A stretch of DNA of 64,000 nucleotides from contig NC_069105.1 of NCBI RefSeq assembly GCF_947172395.1, positions 11,925,971-11,989,970 on the forward strand, written 5' to 3'. The notes below the pieces were generated by a model, which made no database searches, was not told the origin of the DNA, and saw only the letters and a list, made by a program, of their open reading frames with translations. Below, in pieces: positions 30,301 through 40,640 of the stretch. Position 1 is the stretch's first letter; every line of letters begins with the position of its first letter. The DNA is from Bicyclus anynana. Its lineage: Eukaryota > Arthropoda > Insecta > Lepidoptera > Nymphalidae. The translations under genes were made by a program, and so were the position numbers.

Positions 30301-32088
30301 GTTCAGGTCATACTCTCTGCTATCCTCTTTACGTTGGTATTTCGAACGGAATTCGTCTATTTCAACACCAATGCGTCGCCGCTCCTAGATTGTTTTATAA
30401 TTTATTTTACTACATAATATAGAAGACCTCTGCTTATTTAAGCCACGATGTTTGGGAGTGTCACAACTCACAGGCTATATTTTATCCCCGTATTTTCACT
30501 GGAACGCGAAATGCGCAGGTGAAACCGTGGGGCAGTAGTATTATTATAAAGGTAGGCTTAGTAATATTATAAAGAGGTAAAGTTTGTGGTATTGTAGGAT
30601 GTTATCTCTGGATCTACTTAACCGATTTTTAAAATTCTTTTACTAATAGGTAGCCACCTTATTTGGGAGTGTCATAGGCTATATTTTATCTACTTATTCC
30701 CACGGGAATAGACACTACGCAGGTGAAATGAAAAGAAAAATAGAGAAGATAACAATTATTACGATATGGTGAAACTTTGCGGCATTGTTTATGCTGGGCG
30801 CAGTAATAAATTTATACTTCTGTTGTAGTGTGTTTTATGTGCTTCTGTAATAATATTTTAGACAGGTAAATTTTGTGGTGTTTTACGGATGATCTCTGGA
30901 TCTACTGAACAGATTTTGAAAATTCGTCTACCTCTAGAAAGCCGCGTTATAAGTGTCATATGCTATATTTATTTCCGTATTTTTACCATAACGCGGGTGA
31001 AACCGCGGGGTGTCGGTATTAGTATTAGTTTAATTTTGTTTTGACTTTTCCAACTTACTTCCATCTCTCTCGCCTCAAGTACAGCAGCGAGATTGCTGTC
31101 TTTGATCATCTGCTTGGCAAAAGCCAAGTTCTTTTTATTCTGATCCTCACGCTCTGCGCGCTTTTCTGCTATTTGACGATCAATAAACTCCACATCGATC
31201 TGGAAATTAAATTTAGCACACTTGAAAAATAAGTTACTGCCTCGTTGGCTTAAAATTACAATGTTCTGGGTTCTACTTTAGGCCCTCATTCGCACGAGAG
31301 TTTTTTTTCGTTATCAACCCATATTCGGCTCACTGCTGAGCTCGAGTTTCCTCTTACAATGAGAGGGGTTAGGCCAATAGCCCACAAGCTGGCCTAATAC
31401 GGATTGGCAGACTTAACACTCGCAGAGAATTAAGAAAATTCTCTGGTATACAGGTTTCCTCACGATGTTTTCCTTCATCGTTTGAGACACGTGATATTTA
31501 TTTTCTTAAAATGCACACAACTGAAAAGTTGGAAGTGCATCCCCAGGAGTGAATTAGCTTTTTAGCGGACGTTAAAAACTATGGCCCTCATGAAAAGGCT
31601 CAAAGTCACTCAGTGGGCGATGGAGCAAGCTATATCTCTGCGCGATCGAATCAGAAATGAGAATACCAGAAGAACCAAAGTCACTGACATAGCTCAGCGA
31701 GTCGCGAAACTGAAGTGGCAATAGGCAGGGCACATAGTTCAAAGACCTGATGGGCGTTGGGGTCCCAAGGTGCTGGAATGGCGACTCCGCACTGGAAAGC
31801 ACAGTGTAGATCGATCCCCCACTTGGTGGACTGAAGACATCAAGCGGGTTGCAGGGAGGATGTTTTGCTTGGAAGTTAATGAAGAGGCTTATGTCCAGCT
31901 GTGGACGTCCGTCGGTTGTAATGATGATGATGTTGTGTGAAATATCCTTTAAAGAAAAAACTTACACCAATCTTTCTGTTCCTGGCGTTGAAAATTCTGG
32001 ATCTTCTCTCTAACTCGCATTGTCTTCTCCTCTCTCTATTCTGTGCCTCCTTCCGATCCTGGGCGTTGGTTATCTGAAGCTTGAGCAT
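24311..32088 (-). CDS. RIBC2: RIB43A-like with coiled-coils protein, RIBC2 type (9 exons, complete)
   Basis: Exons in transcript order are 32088-31966, 31199-31059, 30384-30224, 29070-28935, 27898-27794, 26868-26729, 26036-25949, 24935-24829 and 24452-24311. They join in frame across GT/AG sites to give 380 aa, close to RIBC2 of other animals. RIB43A proteins lie inside the A-tubule of doublet microtubules in cilia and sperm flagella. The sequence is almost wholly charged coiled coil. Family landmarks are FNARNRKIG near 33-41, IDVEFIDRQ just after, QKFEGEDL near 141-148, and the C terminus YSQFNTTTR. I place the start at ATG 32088 (MLKLQITN). The frame extends five codons upstream to a TTG, but that is not a normal start. 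The introns are full of SINEs, family A repeats and RTE fragments. In an insect, expression is expected mainly in testis; this is inferred from function. Confidence 0.93.
24486..24756 (-). mobile_element. SINE family III in RIBC2 intron 8
   Basis: It carries the complementary body AATTAAGAAAATTCTCAGGT and a tRNA-like head near 24700-24756, in the same direction as the gene. Confidence 0.8.
24973..25160 (+). repeat. Dispersed repeat family A in RIBC2 intron 7
   Basis: The head is GCTAGCTGACGCTGCGTCGT and the body includes CCTATAGCCTTCCTCGATAA. The tail AGCTTTATACCTAATATTAG is present. Confidence 0.75.
26395..26660 (-). pseudogene. RTE-like LINE 3' fragment with an ATC/ATG simple-repeat tail
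   Basis: On the minus strand 26660-26530 encodes residues resembling DDIKRVAGIRWMQVAQDR and then the 3' end CTGCAGTGGATGATCAACGG. An array of TGATGATGA units (26410-26525) follows. At least five other fragments of this family occur in the window. It lies in RIBC2 intron 6. Confidence 0.7.
26920..27185 (-). mobile_element. SINE family III, minus strand, in RIBC2 intron 5
   Basis: It starts with the complement of the tail (CATATTCGGCTTACCGGTGA), with an internal duplication of the GGCCTAA-rich segment near 26970-27050. Confidence 0.75.
27216..27480 (+). mobile_element. SINE family III, plus strand, in RIBC2 intron 5
   Basis: The head is GAGCCGTGATAGCCCAGTGG, the body carries TTAAGAAATTAAATTGAAGG, and the tail CTGAAAGGAGACTCGTGTTC. 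It lies about 30 bp from a copy in the opposite direction. Confidence 0.8.
27480..27685 (+). repeat. LINE 3'-tail-like sequence with AAAT repeats
   Basis: The stretch resembles 22240-22471 in composition and ends in AACTAATAAATAAATAAATA. It is probably a LINE 3' UTR remnant. Confidence 0.45.
27914..28112 (+). repeat. Dispersed repeat family A in RIBC2 intron 4
   Basis: It runs from CACTAACTGACGCCGCGCGG to GTTTATAATATTAGTATAGA. A minisatellite starts about 35 bp downstream. Confidence 0.8.
28150..28453 (+). repeat. CTACCC/CCCTACCCCTA minisatellite, about 300 bp
   Basis: The array consists almost wholly of CTACCC and CTACCCC units with few interruptions. Long proline/tyrosine/threonine open frames across it are artefacts of the repeat. 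It lies in RIBC2 intron 4. It lacks the family B head seen next to the other CTACCC arrays. Confidence 0.95.
29453..29672 (-). repeat. Dispersed repeat, inverted partner of 7560-7805
   Basis: It shares GTGGTTCTTTCAGAAA and ATACGATGTTATTTTTCGCT with the intron-7 copy in PDHA. It lies in RIBC2 intron 3. Confidence 0.65.
29845..30120 (+). pseudogene. RTE-like LINE 3' fragment in RIBC2 intron 3
   Basis: It contains GACGACATCAAGCGAGTCGC, GGATTCGCTGGATGCAGG and the 3' end TGGACGTCCATCGGCTGATA followed by TGATGATGA. Frames are broken. Confidence 0.75.
30425..31020 (-). repeat. Two or three diverged family A copies, minus strand
   Basis: Inverted family A words recur near 30470-30540, 30555-30740 and 30860-31012 (for example ACCGCGGGGTGTCGGTATTA and CTATATTTTATC). 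They lie in RIBC2 intron 2. Confidence 0.6.
31282..31580. mobile_element. MITE (CCTCATTCGCACGAGAGTT end) split by a SINE III insertion
   Basis: GGCCCTCATTCGCACGAGAG starts at 31281 and stops at a T run. A minus-strand SINE III occupies 31313-31553, and the MITE resumes with TTAGCGGACGTTAAAAA at 31561. The same MITE is uninterrupted at 50776-50966. It lies in RIBC2 intron 1. Confidence 0.75.
31575..31935 (+). pseudogene. RTE-like LINE 3' fragment in RIBC2 intron 1
   Basis: The plus frame gives MKRLKVTQWAMEQAISLRD and, later, DIKRVAG with the 3' end TGGACGTCCGTCGGTTGTAA followed by TGATGATGATG. An in-frame stop breaks it near 31720. Confidence 0.8.
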
Positions 32089-33129
32089 GGCTTTAGTTTC
32101 CAAAAAACTTTCAAAACGATATAAAATATACGAAAGAAATAAAAAAGGTCACGCGTAACGATTTAATAAATACTGTTGTCATAGAAACAGGCTTTTCCCA
32201 TGTTACGTAAATGTCAAAATTGTGTGAAATTTTGGATATTGAAACATCTTTGATGCCCTAAGGACCGAGAGGCTGCAAAAGCCAGGCATATCTAATTTTA
32301 TGAAGGTGTTTACAGCTTAACGAAGCTCTAAACTCCCGTGGTTAGTGTCATGTTTAGCCATTAAAATAGTTACTATTAGGCCATCCGCAAACCTTCGTTT
32401 TCCGAATCCATTTCCCGTGTTCGGAAAACCGAATGCATTAAATCAATACAAATATAATAAATGATGCTTAATTACGTTATTTTCCTAACAGAACAAAATA
32501 AAAAAAAAAGATTTTATGTTCCTTTCTTATTAAACGCTAAACGTTAAAATACTTAGTGGAACACCATCGGCGATTACAGAGCAAGACTTCGCAGAACCTG
32601 CAAGCAATACGACCAACAACAACAATATTTATTATGTGCCTACAATACAATGCCTTGCCTGACACCTGAAATCTTCTCACTCATATGCCTATAATATGAA
32701 ATCTATTGTCTCTCAGACACTCAAGACCAATTCAGACAATATTCCGATAAGAAAATTCCTACCAAAGTCTACAATATAGTTTCTTATAAACCAAACTGCA
32801 TGGATGGGAGAATTCCTATTTCCTACCAAAATGTAGAATGTGGAGTTTCCCAAAACTGGCAACACTGTTAATGCGACGAAGTACGAACTCATCGTATTGT
32901 AGTACGCCGTGGAATGAGCGCAAAGCAAACAAGGTTAGCTTTTCATTCGCTCGATGAGGTAACCTCGAGACGGGCGTGCGATACGTTCGAACGGGCATCG
33001 CGTAAAAAAATTGTATACAAACAGTACACGTATATCGCAAATCAGCCGGTGTTAAAAAACAAGTGTTGTTTTAATAAAGTGATTAAATAATTATCGTGTG
33101 TGGTTAAGTTAAATGTAGTAGGGTTAAAT
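32089..33129. promoter_or_regulatory. Divergent intergenic region between RIBC2 and the 33.1-kb gene
   Basis: The two start codons are about 1.04 kb apart and point away from each other, so both promoters should lie here. A direct sign of a promoter is lacking: no clear TATA box or known operator was seen. Open frames across 32713-33040 have no recognisable features. Confidence 0.5.
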
Positions 33130-33313
33130 ATGACAAGTGTGTTGAAAAAATCACGGGGTTCTAAGGGGAAATCGGAGTCGATGCAAGAGGATCTTCCGTC
33201 GAGATGGTGTGGCCGGGCAGACAAGGAAGATGTTGGGAAGCTGATTAAATACATCGACGAGAATGTTATTGGCAAGGGGAATTCGTTCTGCGGACCTTTC
33301 GGACGACGTAAAG
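33130..33313 (+). CDS. First coding exon, tentatively a class V aminotransferase-fold PLP protein
   Basis: ATG at 33130 opens a 61-codon exon ending GACGTAAAG at 33313, followed by the donor GTAATTT, phase 1. The peptide has a basic start (MTSVLKKSRGSKGK) and then an ordered segment with KLIKYIDENVIGKG and GPFGRRK. A GPFGRR-type segment precedes the first conserved block in a family of uncharacterised aminotransferase class V proteins that I recall, which is the only ground for the call. The start is supported by an upstream stop and by the spliced end. I found no second exon in the remaining 30.7 kb, so the first coding intron would be longer than that. If the assignment is wrong, this is simply an unidentified N-terminal exon. 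Confidence 0.5.
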
Positions 33314-33604
33314 GTAATTTAAATTTTTTTAATACCCTGCATGTGAAGTGGGTATGATTTTTAATCGACTTCAAAAAAAAAAGGATTTCAATTTTTTTTA
33401 ATGTTTGTTACTCACAAACACTCCATCATAAACACTGCGTCATTTATTAAACTATTTTGAAAAATGTTTTTTTTGTTTGAAAGAGTATACTTCCAGATTG
33501 AGAGAGAGAGAGAGATTTTTAGAGATTTATTTTCATGAAAATCGGTTTAGTAATTTTGTGTTAAAATCAAAATAACTGATCCATTTTTATGTTAAAAATA
33601 TTAT

Positions 33605-33790
33605 TATTAGGGTTCCGTAGTCAACAAGGAACTCCTTATAATTTCGCCACGTCCGTCTGTATGTCTATTCGTGATTTAGCTTAGAGACTATTATGAACAG
33701 AAAGCTGTAATTTAGCATGAATGTGCTCATACATTAAAAATGTCAACAGTCATAAAATTAAAATGTTTTTTAGAATACCCTACATGTAAG
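33605..33790 (+). repeat. GGGTTCCGTAGTCAA dispersed repeat
   Basis: It starts AGGGTTCCGTAGTCAACAAG, followed by GTCCGTCTGTATGTCT, a pattern common in lepidopteran and other arthropod repeats. Scraps of similar type lie near 51375-51425 and 61345-61395. Confidence 0.6.
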
Positions 33791-33919
33791 GTGGCGATTT
33801 TTTTACTCATTAAACATTTTAGTAGTGTGGGGCATTGTTGGATTTAGTATAGTTTGGGGTATTAGTGGACAGGTCTTCAAAAATATGCTGGGTATATTAA
33901 ACACTATTTATTAAATGAT

Positions 33920-34245
33920 AAGCTACCCATTGACTGTTATCTCATCTGATGTTAAGTGACGATGTAGATGAAGATGTTAGCGGGCTTACTTGGAGGATAT
34001 ACAATGTTATTCTACCTCTTACGGCTTCTACGCGGCATCGTACCGGAACACTGAATCGCTTGGCGCTATGTCTTTGCCGGTGGGATGGTAACTAGCCACG
34101 GCCGATGTCTATTGTCTACCCCAAGGCCCTACCTCAGCCAATTTTGAAATTATAAAATCCTCAACATACCTTGCTAGCAATCGAATCCAGGACCTCTCAG
34201 TTGAGAAACAGCATAACCAACTGTGCCAGAGAGGTCGTCAGAGAG
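33920..34245 (-). mobile_element. SINE family II, diverged, minus strand
   Basis: It carries the complements of the family body (CGGCATCGTACCGGAACACT, GGTAACTAGCCACGGCCGA) and a decayed tRNA-like head near 34180-34240. Confidence 0.75.
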
Positions 34246-34339
34246 TTATTTATCAATCACACTGAAACTGAGGGAAGAGCAATTTAATTTAACATTAACG
34301 CATTAAGCAATTACCTACATAAGAGTTCTAAACGTTTTT

Positions 34340-34412
34340 GACGTCCTCCGTGGCGGAGTGGTATGCACAGTGGATTTACAAAACGGAGGTCCTGGGTTCG
34401 AACCGATTACTC
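34340..34412 (+). mobile_element. SINE family II, tRNA-like head only
   Basis: GACGTCCTCCGTGGCGGAGT and GGTCCTGGGTTCGAACC show the A- and B-box regions. The body is absent. Confidence 0.7.
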
Positions 34413-34887
34413 AAAGACACCTGGACCGATTTCAAAAATTTTTTTTTGTTTGAAACGGTATAGTCCCCATTTGGTCCCATTGCCATCATGTCAAGATTTG
34501 ATGATGGAATCCTGGAGGAATTGAGGGGAACTTTCGAAAAGTATATGGGTGTCTAGTGTGTTCGTAAACTTTTCCATTACTTTGTGCAATACTGACCTAC
34601 AATAATACAAAATATAGAATAAAAGCAAATTAAATTTAATATTAGAATTAAAAAAAAACAAAACTACCCCAGACTCTATTTTTATTTAATTGATGATGCA
34701 TGCGATCCAAAAATTCCACATTATTCAAATAACATTAACTGTACAGAACCTTAAATTAATGGCAAAAATACATAATGGACACTTTCAAATTGAAGAATAA
34801 CATGCGAACGTGGCCTCCACGTGGTCCTTGAACGGTGTTGCTAGGTTGCCGGTGTCAAATATTAGGCAGGGTTGTCTTTATTCGTTA

Positions 34888-35335
34888 CTAGCAAACGCCA
34901 CGCGGTTTTTCCGCGTGGTTCCCGTTCCCGTAGGGATACAGAGATAAAATATAGCCTACTAGCAGACGCCCGCGACTTCGTCCGCGTGGAATTTAGTTTT
35001 TCACAAATCCCTCGGAAACCATAGATTTTTCTGGGATAAAAAGTAGTCTATGTGTTAATGCAGGCTATATCTTAATACCAAATTTCAGCTAATTCGGTTC
35101 AGTAGTTGAGGCGTGTAAGAGTAACAAACATTCATATCATCAAAATCATCAGTTTTCGCATATCTCGGGAAACCATGGATTTTTCCTGGATAAAAAGTAG
35201 TCTATGCGTTAATCCAGAGTAAAATCTATTTCCACTTCAAATTTCAGCCAAATCGCTTCAGTAGTACCGGCGTTATAGAGTAACAAACATCCAAACATCC
35301 ATACAAACTTTCGCGTTTATAATATTAGTAGGAAG
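34888..35335 (+). repeat. Truncated family A copy followed by an internally duplicated family B copy
   Basis: Family A (34888-34960) stops after AAAATATAGCCTA. Family B then starts TAGCAGACGCCCGCGACTTC and contains the GGGATAAAAAGTAGTCTATG segment twice, about 160 bp apart, before ending TTTATAATATTAGTAGG. Confidence 0.75.
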
Positions 35336-35599
35336 TAGGATAGCATCCGGGGATATTGTAGCTTCCCAACAGTAAAAGATTGAAATAATTATATTTATAA
35401 TTGAGAAGCTCGTTATGTCCGTGACGGTTTTAAAGTTTAAAAAGCATAGCTACTTTAAACTATCCGTGAAAACCACATGAAAATCCGGCTGTGTCATCAT
35501 GCCGGGAAATCGTCAGCGCTGCAGGCATGTGAGATTACTTGATCGTCAGTAGCTGACTAGAGTGATGGGTGATCAAAACCCATACATACTTATAATTTC

Positions 35600-35795
35600 G
35601 AATAAAATCAAAAAATATTCAAAATTCATTTACTTTAAGTATCCTGTTTACAAGCACTTTTGAAACGTCAAGGTTGACTATTTGTAAAGATTCTACCACC
35701 GGCTTTGAAGGCAGATTCTGCTGAGAAGAGTTTGCAAGAAACTCAACAGTTTTAAAAGATTTTTGCAAAAACATGCATTACGGATCTTGCAAACA
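35600..35795 (+). repeat. LINE-3'-end-like repeat, also at 43640-43835
   Basis: Both copies contain GTTGACTATTTGTAAAGATT, CTGCTGAGAAGA and GCAAGAAACTCAACAGTTTT. A further scrap is at 36745-36790. The family is abundant in Lepidoptera by memory; exact class not verified. Confidence 0.55.
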
Positions 35796-35814
35796 TGCAT
35801 TATGCATTCGAAAA

Positions 35815-36465
35815 ATAAACAAATCATCATTATAAATGCGAAAGTAAATCTGTCTGTCTGTTACGTTTAAATAGCTGAACCTATCAAGATGAATTTTGGT
35901 GTAATGGTAAATGAAACTTTCAAGCAAAACATAGTGTGCTTTTTGACCCTAAAATAAAAATAGACGGGGGTGAAATAACGGTGGAAAGTTGATAAGGAAG
36001 GTCCTTCATTTTTAGAGTTACAGTTTTAAAAATTTGTCCATAAATTTTGAAAAGAAAATCGAAAAATAACGTGATTCAAGAATTTTTAAAATTCAACCCC
36101 TAAAGTGGTGAAATGGAGGTTGAAAGTTTTTTTTTTTTAAATAAATAAATATAGTTAATCAATACACATCACTATCTAGCCCCAAAGTAAGCATACAGAG
36201 TAGCTTGTGTTATGGGTGCTAAGACAGTTGATATTATAATATTAATATACAACTATATATAACATATAAATACTTATATAATGTATAAATACACACAGAC
36301 ACTGGAAAACACCCATGCTCATCACACAAATATTTTCCAGTTGTGGGAATCGAACCCACGGCCGTGGATGCAGAAAGCAGGGTCACTACCCACTGCGCCA
36401 CACGGCCGTCAAAACAAGTTTACATTGATTTCCACGCGGGCGAAGTCGCTGGCGTCCGCTAGTAC
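35815..36465 (-). repeat. Family B copy (minus) interrupted by SINE family I
   Basis: The repeat body runs on the minus strand from the head at 36465 (CTAGCGGACGCCAGCGACTT) down to about 35815. It is split by the SINE at 36131-36410. The body resembles the plus-strand copy at 37655-38020. Confidence 0.75.
36131..36410 (-). mobile_element. SINE family I, tRNA-derived, full length
   Basis: The minus strand begins GACGGCCGTGTGGCGCAGTG (A box) with GTGGGTTCGATTCCCAC (B box). The body is of about 200 bp and ends in an ATTT-rich tail. It is the only copy of this family recognised here. Confidence 0.85.
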
Positions 36466-36644
36466 TCGTAGAATATTAAGACATTTTTTCATTTGGCTAC
36501 CTTACGAATTTATTAGCTGTATGATTAGATATAGTGGCATGATGAATGTGCTTGCTTATCTAACGCGTCAGCAATATCAACACATTATCGTCTTTGGGGA
36601 ACCGAAATAGATGTACTGATTTGTAGGTAGGTAGATCTTCATTG

Positions 36645-37400
36645 AACCGTGATAGCCGTGGATAGCAGTGGATATGACCTCTGCCTTCGATTCGGAGGGT
36701 TCGAATCCTGTCCGAGGCATGTACCTCCAACTTTTTAAAAAAGTCAAGTCAAAAGTCAAAATTCATTTATTTCAATATTAAACTTAAGATAATGGTGATA
36801 ATAATCATTCGAAAACTTAAAATTAAAGTAACGAGGTTCAGTTATGTGCATTTTAAGAAATTAAATATCAAGTCTCAAATGTTGAATGAAAAATTATTAT
36901 TATTTTTTTTTATTTTTATTCTTTACAAGTTAGCCCTTGACTACAATCTCACCTGATGGTAAGTGATGATGCAGTCTTAGATGGAAGCGGGCTAACTTGT
37001 TAGGAGGAGGATGAAAATCCATACCCCTTTCGGTTTCTACACGGCATCGTACCGGAACGCTAAATCGCTTGGCGGTACGTCTTTGCCGGTAGGGTGGTAA
37101 CTAGCCACGGCCGAAGCCTCCCACCAGCCAGACCTGGACAAATTAAGAAAATCTCAATCTGCTCAGCCGGGGATCGAACCCAGGACCTCCGTTTTGTAAA
37201 TCCACCGCGCATACCACTGCGCCACGGAGGCCGTCAAAGATATCGTGAGGAATAGAATTTTCCTAATTCTCTTCGTGTGTGAAGTCTGCCAATCCGCATT
37301 GAGCCAGCGTGGTGGACTATTGGCCTAACTCCTCTCATTCTGAGAGGAAACTCAAGCTCAGCAGTCAGCCGAATATGGGTTGATAATGATTATATTATAT
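36645..37400 (+). mobile_element. SINE family III split by two insertions
   Basis: The head (36645-36735) and a body piece (36838-36895) are separated by a LINE-tail-like scrap. The rest (37240-37400) resumes after a minus-strand SINE II at 36900-37235. The pieces stay in order and in one orientation. Confidence 0.8.
36900..37235 (-). mobile_element. SINE family II, nearly full length, inside SINE III
   Basis: A T-rich tail at 36900-36920 and the head ending at 37235 (minus GACGGCCTCCGTGGCGCAGT) mark both ends. The B box reads GGTTCGATCCC on the minus strand. Confidence 0.85.
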
Positions 37401-37654
37401 AGGTCACAACATTATGATAAAAGTAATGCGATAATTTCAATATACTCATTCAAAAATTTTCCAAAGAATGACTCATGTTTGGATGTTACTAAGTGTCTTT
37501 TTGTATGATGGCTTTTAGTCACGTTTTTACCTACTTACCAAGTTAATATATGCTACGAGTAGGTATAAGGGATGTCCTTCAATATACCAATTTACTATCA
37601 ACACTAACTGTTGTTTGCCATAACGCATGCACGTATATAAGAGTAGGTATATAC

Positions 37655-38025
37655 CTACTAGCGGACGCCCTTGACTTCGTCCGCGTGGAAATCAGTGTTA
37701 ACTTTCAACCCCTATTTCATCATTTTAGGGGTCATCATCTTTATTTATTCTTGAATCACATTATATTCCGTATTTTTTATGATTTGTAAACAAATTTTTA
37801 AATCTCTAACTCTAAAAATGAAGGACTTTCCATACATACTTTCAACCCCTATTTCACCCCCTTCTATTTTTATTTTATGGTCAAAAGTACCCTATGTTTT
37901 GCTCCAAGGTTTTTTTACCATTACCATTATAACAAAATTCATCTTTATCGGTTCAGCTGTTTATTCAGCCGTGAAAAGGTAACAAGACAGACAGACTTAC
38001 TTACGCATTCATAATATTTTATTCT
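37655..38025 (+). repeat. Dispersed repeat family B, long form
   Basis: It starts CTAGCGGACGCCCTTGACTT, includes TTCAACCCCTATTTCA twice, and ends in AGACAGACAGACTTACTTAC. It matches the body of the minus copy at 35815-36465. Confidence 0.7.
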
Positions 38026-38039
38026 ATTAGATATCTATT

Positions 38040-38275
38040 ATCTATACTAATAATTATTATAAAGAGAAATTTTTATTGTTTCTTATATGCGTTTATTAAA
38101 TGTCTATGTAATAATACCTATGTATTCTGTGCCGAAAGTACTAAACCGATTTGAACAACTCTTTCACTGTTATGAAACTACACTATCACCGGGTGCTATA
38201 GGTTTTATTTATCCCCGTATTCTCACGGGAACGGGAACAACGCAGGTAAAACCGTGTGGTGTCTGCTAAAATAAT
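38040..38275 (-). repeat. Family A-related copy, minus strand
   Basis: The inverted words TTTATTTATCCCCGTATTCT and CACGGGAACGGGAACAACGC are present, ending in ACCGTGTGGTGTCTGCTA. Confidence 0.65.
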
Positions 38276-38629
38276 ATATTTTTATGAAAACTGTCAAAAC
38301 TTTTTATGAAAGCATGTCTTGTAATTGTCTTTAAAATTATCCATCCTAATATACCTTATAAATTTCTTCGGAATATCAGATATTTCCGTTTTCACAGTGC
38401 CATTATGGTAGGGGAGCCCATGATGCTAAATGAGGGTTTACTCAAGCGGCGAGGGGTCCTATTAGATTTGGTAGATTAAATGATAGGAAAAATAAATGAT
38501 ATTGTACCAGCAGACACCCGCTACTCCGTTCGCGTAAAATTGTACTTATCAAAATCACCGCAGGACCGATACATTTTTTCTGGATAATATGTAGTCTATG
38601 TTCTCTTCCAAAGTCAAATTTATCTGTAT

Positions 38630-38855
38630 ACTAGCGGTCGACCGCGACTACGTCCGCGTGTTTCAGTTTCATTCAGTTTTTTACAAATCCCGCGGGAATC
38701 ATGGATTTTTCTGGGATGAAAAGCAGCATATGTGTTAATCCAGAGTAAAACTTATTTTCATTCCAAATTTCAACCAAATCGCTTCAGTAGCTGCAGCGTA
38801 AAGGAGGAACAAACACACACTTCCACACGCCTATAAAATATTAGCGTGATATTGG
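38630..38855 (+). repeat. Dispersed repeat family B, short form
   Basis: It starts TACTAGCGGTCGACCGCGAC, contains TTTTTCTGGGATGAAAAGC and ends TATAAAATATTAGCGTGAT. A fragment lies just upstream (38510-38620). Confidence 0.7.
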
Positions 38856-38925
38856 TCGGTTGAGTCTACGTTCTTAAAGTGTAAAAAATGTTAAAAACAA
38901 ACTCATTATGGCATTAAGAATATCA

Positions 38926-39112
38926 TCATTATCAACCCATATTCGGCTCGCTGCTGAGCTCGAGTCTCCTCTCAGAACGAGAGGGGTTAGGCCAACAGTC
39001 CACCACGCTGGCCCAATGCGGATTGGCAGACTTCACACACGAAGAGAATTAAGAAAATTGTCTGGTATGCGGGTTTCCTAACGATGTTTTTCCTTCACCG
39101 TTTAAGAATATA
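38926..39112 (-). mobile_element. SINE family III, minus strand, truncated
   Basis: It carries ATATTCGGCTCGCTGCTGAG and the body AATTAAGAAAATTGTCTGGT. The tRNA-like head is missing. Confidence 0.75.
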
Positions 39113-39719
39113 AGTTATAGGTTTGTATTCATAGAAGTTTTTCCCAATTTTCATCAATGAAACAGTTTACGCGTTCAGAGGAACAGGGTTATTGGATGCG
39201 TTCATGATATAAAACAGATGGAAGCTGTCGAGCGATGTTTATCTGTTTAGCTAACAAGAATCAGATGCGAAAATACTAATCTGACGCTTATGGAAGTAGC
39301 TTAATGCTAATCTCTCTGTAAATTAAACAGTCCAAAATCAAAATTCATTATAGGTATTTCAAGTAAGTTAGTACGGAAGGAACCCTAAAAAAGATCAACA
39401 TATAAACATAGATGTTCTCTGTTATTTGGAGACTCGTCCATACAAGCTTTTGTTAAATATTGAGATTTTTTGTCAATACGATCATGTTACAAGTTTCTCG
39501 ATTACAGGTGGTATTAACATTAATTATTTATGTTATTGTGGAGGGGGGTATCAATGTTGGTATAAATAAGAGGGTACTTAATGACTTAGCTCAGTTGTTT
39601 GTGAGGCAGCGTAGACACCGTCACGCTGCCAATCGCGTTAGTGATTTTGTGTAATAACGTTCAGTGTTACAATTTTTGTTTATCATAAATTGTTTAATGT
39701 GGGCATTAAGAACATGTCA
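39113..39719. other. Stretch with no gene or defined repeat recognised
   Basis: A short open frame (39460-39654) has no recognisable features. I see no splice-bounded exon. Confidence 0.4.
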
Positions 39720-39845
39720 GGCAGGGAAGGTGAGTGTTGATGCATTCTAAAGGGATCCCTTAAACCTACTAAGGTCCAAGGTCACAAGTCCTGGGACCTG
39801 CTCGAGGTGTTTCCTCTACCATAAAATGATGGTACAACCACTGTC
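39720..39845 (+). repeat. Unclassified repeat E
   Basis: It carries AAAGGGATCCCTTAAACCTA and AGGTCACAAGTCCTGGGACC, in the same order as the copies near 11990-12090, 23140-23260 and 53415-53600. Confidence 0.7.
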
Positions 39846-40640
39846 GCTGCTGAGTTATTCATAATGTACAGTTATGGGCGAATTTATGCAAAATTTGGTA
39901 TAGATAAACCCGTATATTAGACATTGGAGCAGAACATAGCTAACATTTTATCGCAGAAAAATCCATGGCTCCCGTGGGATTTGTTTGTTTAAAGTACAGA
40001 ATTTAACGCGCACGTAGTCGCGGGCGACCCCTAGTTGGAAATAAATCTTTGAGTAATAATAATTCGATATAAACGGATCGTGTCCAAATTGTTAACTCCC
40101 GCACGATTAATTCGAAAAAAAAGCGCCGGTGAAAGGCGTTCACCAAAAAAAACAGGTTATATAGTTCCTGGCAGACGGGAGCAAAAACCTTACACAGTAC
40201 CACGGGAATATAATTTATTTACAGCATTTTGAACTTTATATCTATCGTAATATATATCAGATTGTTATGCAAAGTTGCTTACGTAAACGAGAATTATTAC
40301 TGTGAAATTACCTTGTGTTTTTTTCGGGAACCTGAGGTAAGTATCAATCAGGGAATTCTGTTTTGAAGTTTCTTCGTTTTTTGTGGAAGGCTAACCAGAA
40401 TATTAATGGTAACATAATTTTATACTAAAAGCATTCCTTGAAAATATACATTTTTATAAAAATAAATAAAATTAAAATTAAAATGCGTATTTCAAAATTG
40501 GGTTAGTAGTTTTCGATAAATATCTTGGGCATATAAACATTATACCCGCTATATAGGTATGTACCTGGCCCCATGAGGAGGTTCATGGATCATGGGAACC
40601 CCATATTTTAAAGGCTATTATTATTTATTTATTTTTATCT
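39846..40640. other. Stretch without a gene; a family B head remnant near 39940-40035
   Basis: The minus strand at 40035 reads CTAGGGGTCGCCCGCGACTA, a family B head. The remainder is AT-rich and unassigned. Confidence 0.4.

Noticed and set aside
31876..32103. Longer RIBC2 start at the upstream TTG
   Set aside because: TTG is not a normal start in animals, and ATG at 32088 gives the expected family N-terminal length.
36335..36410. tRNA gene candidate on the minus strand
   Set aside because: It is the head of SINE family I and continues into a SINE body with an ATTT tail.
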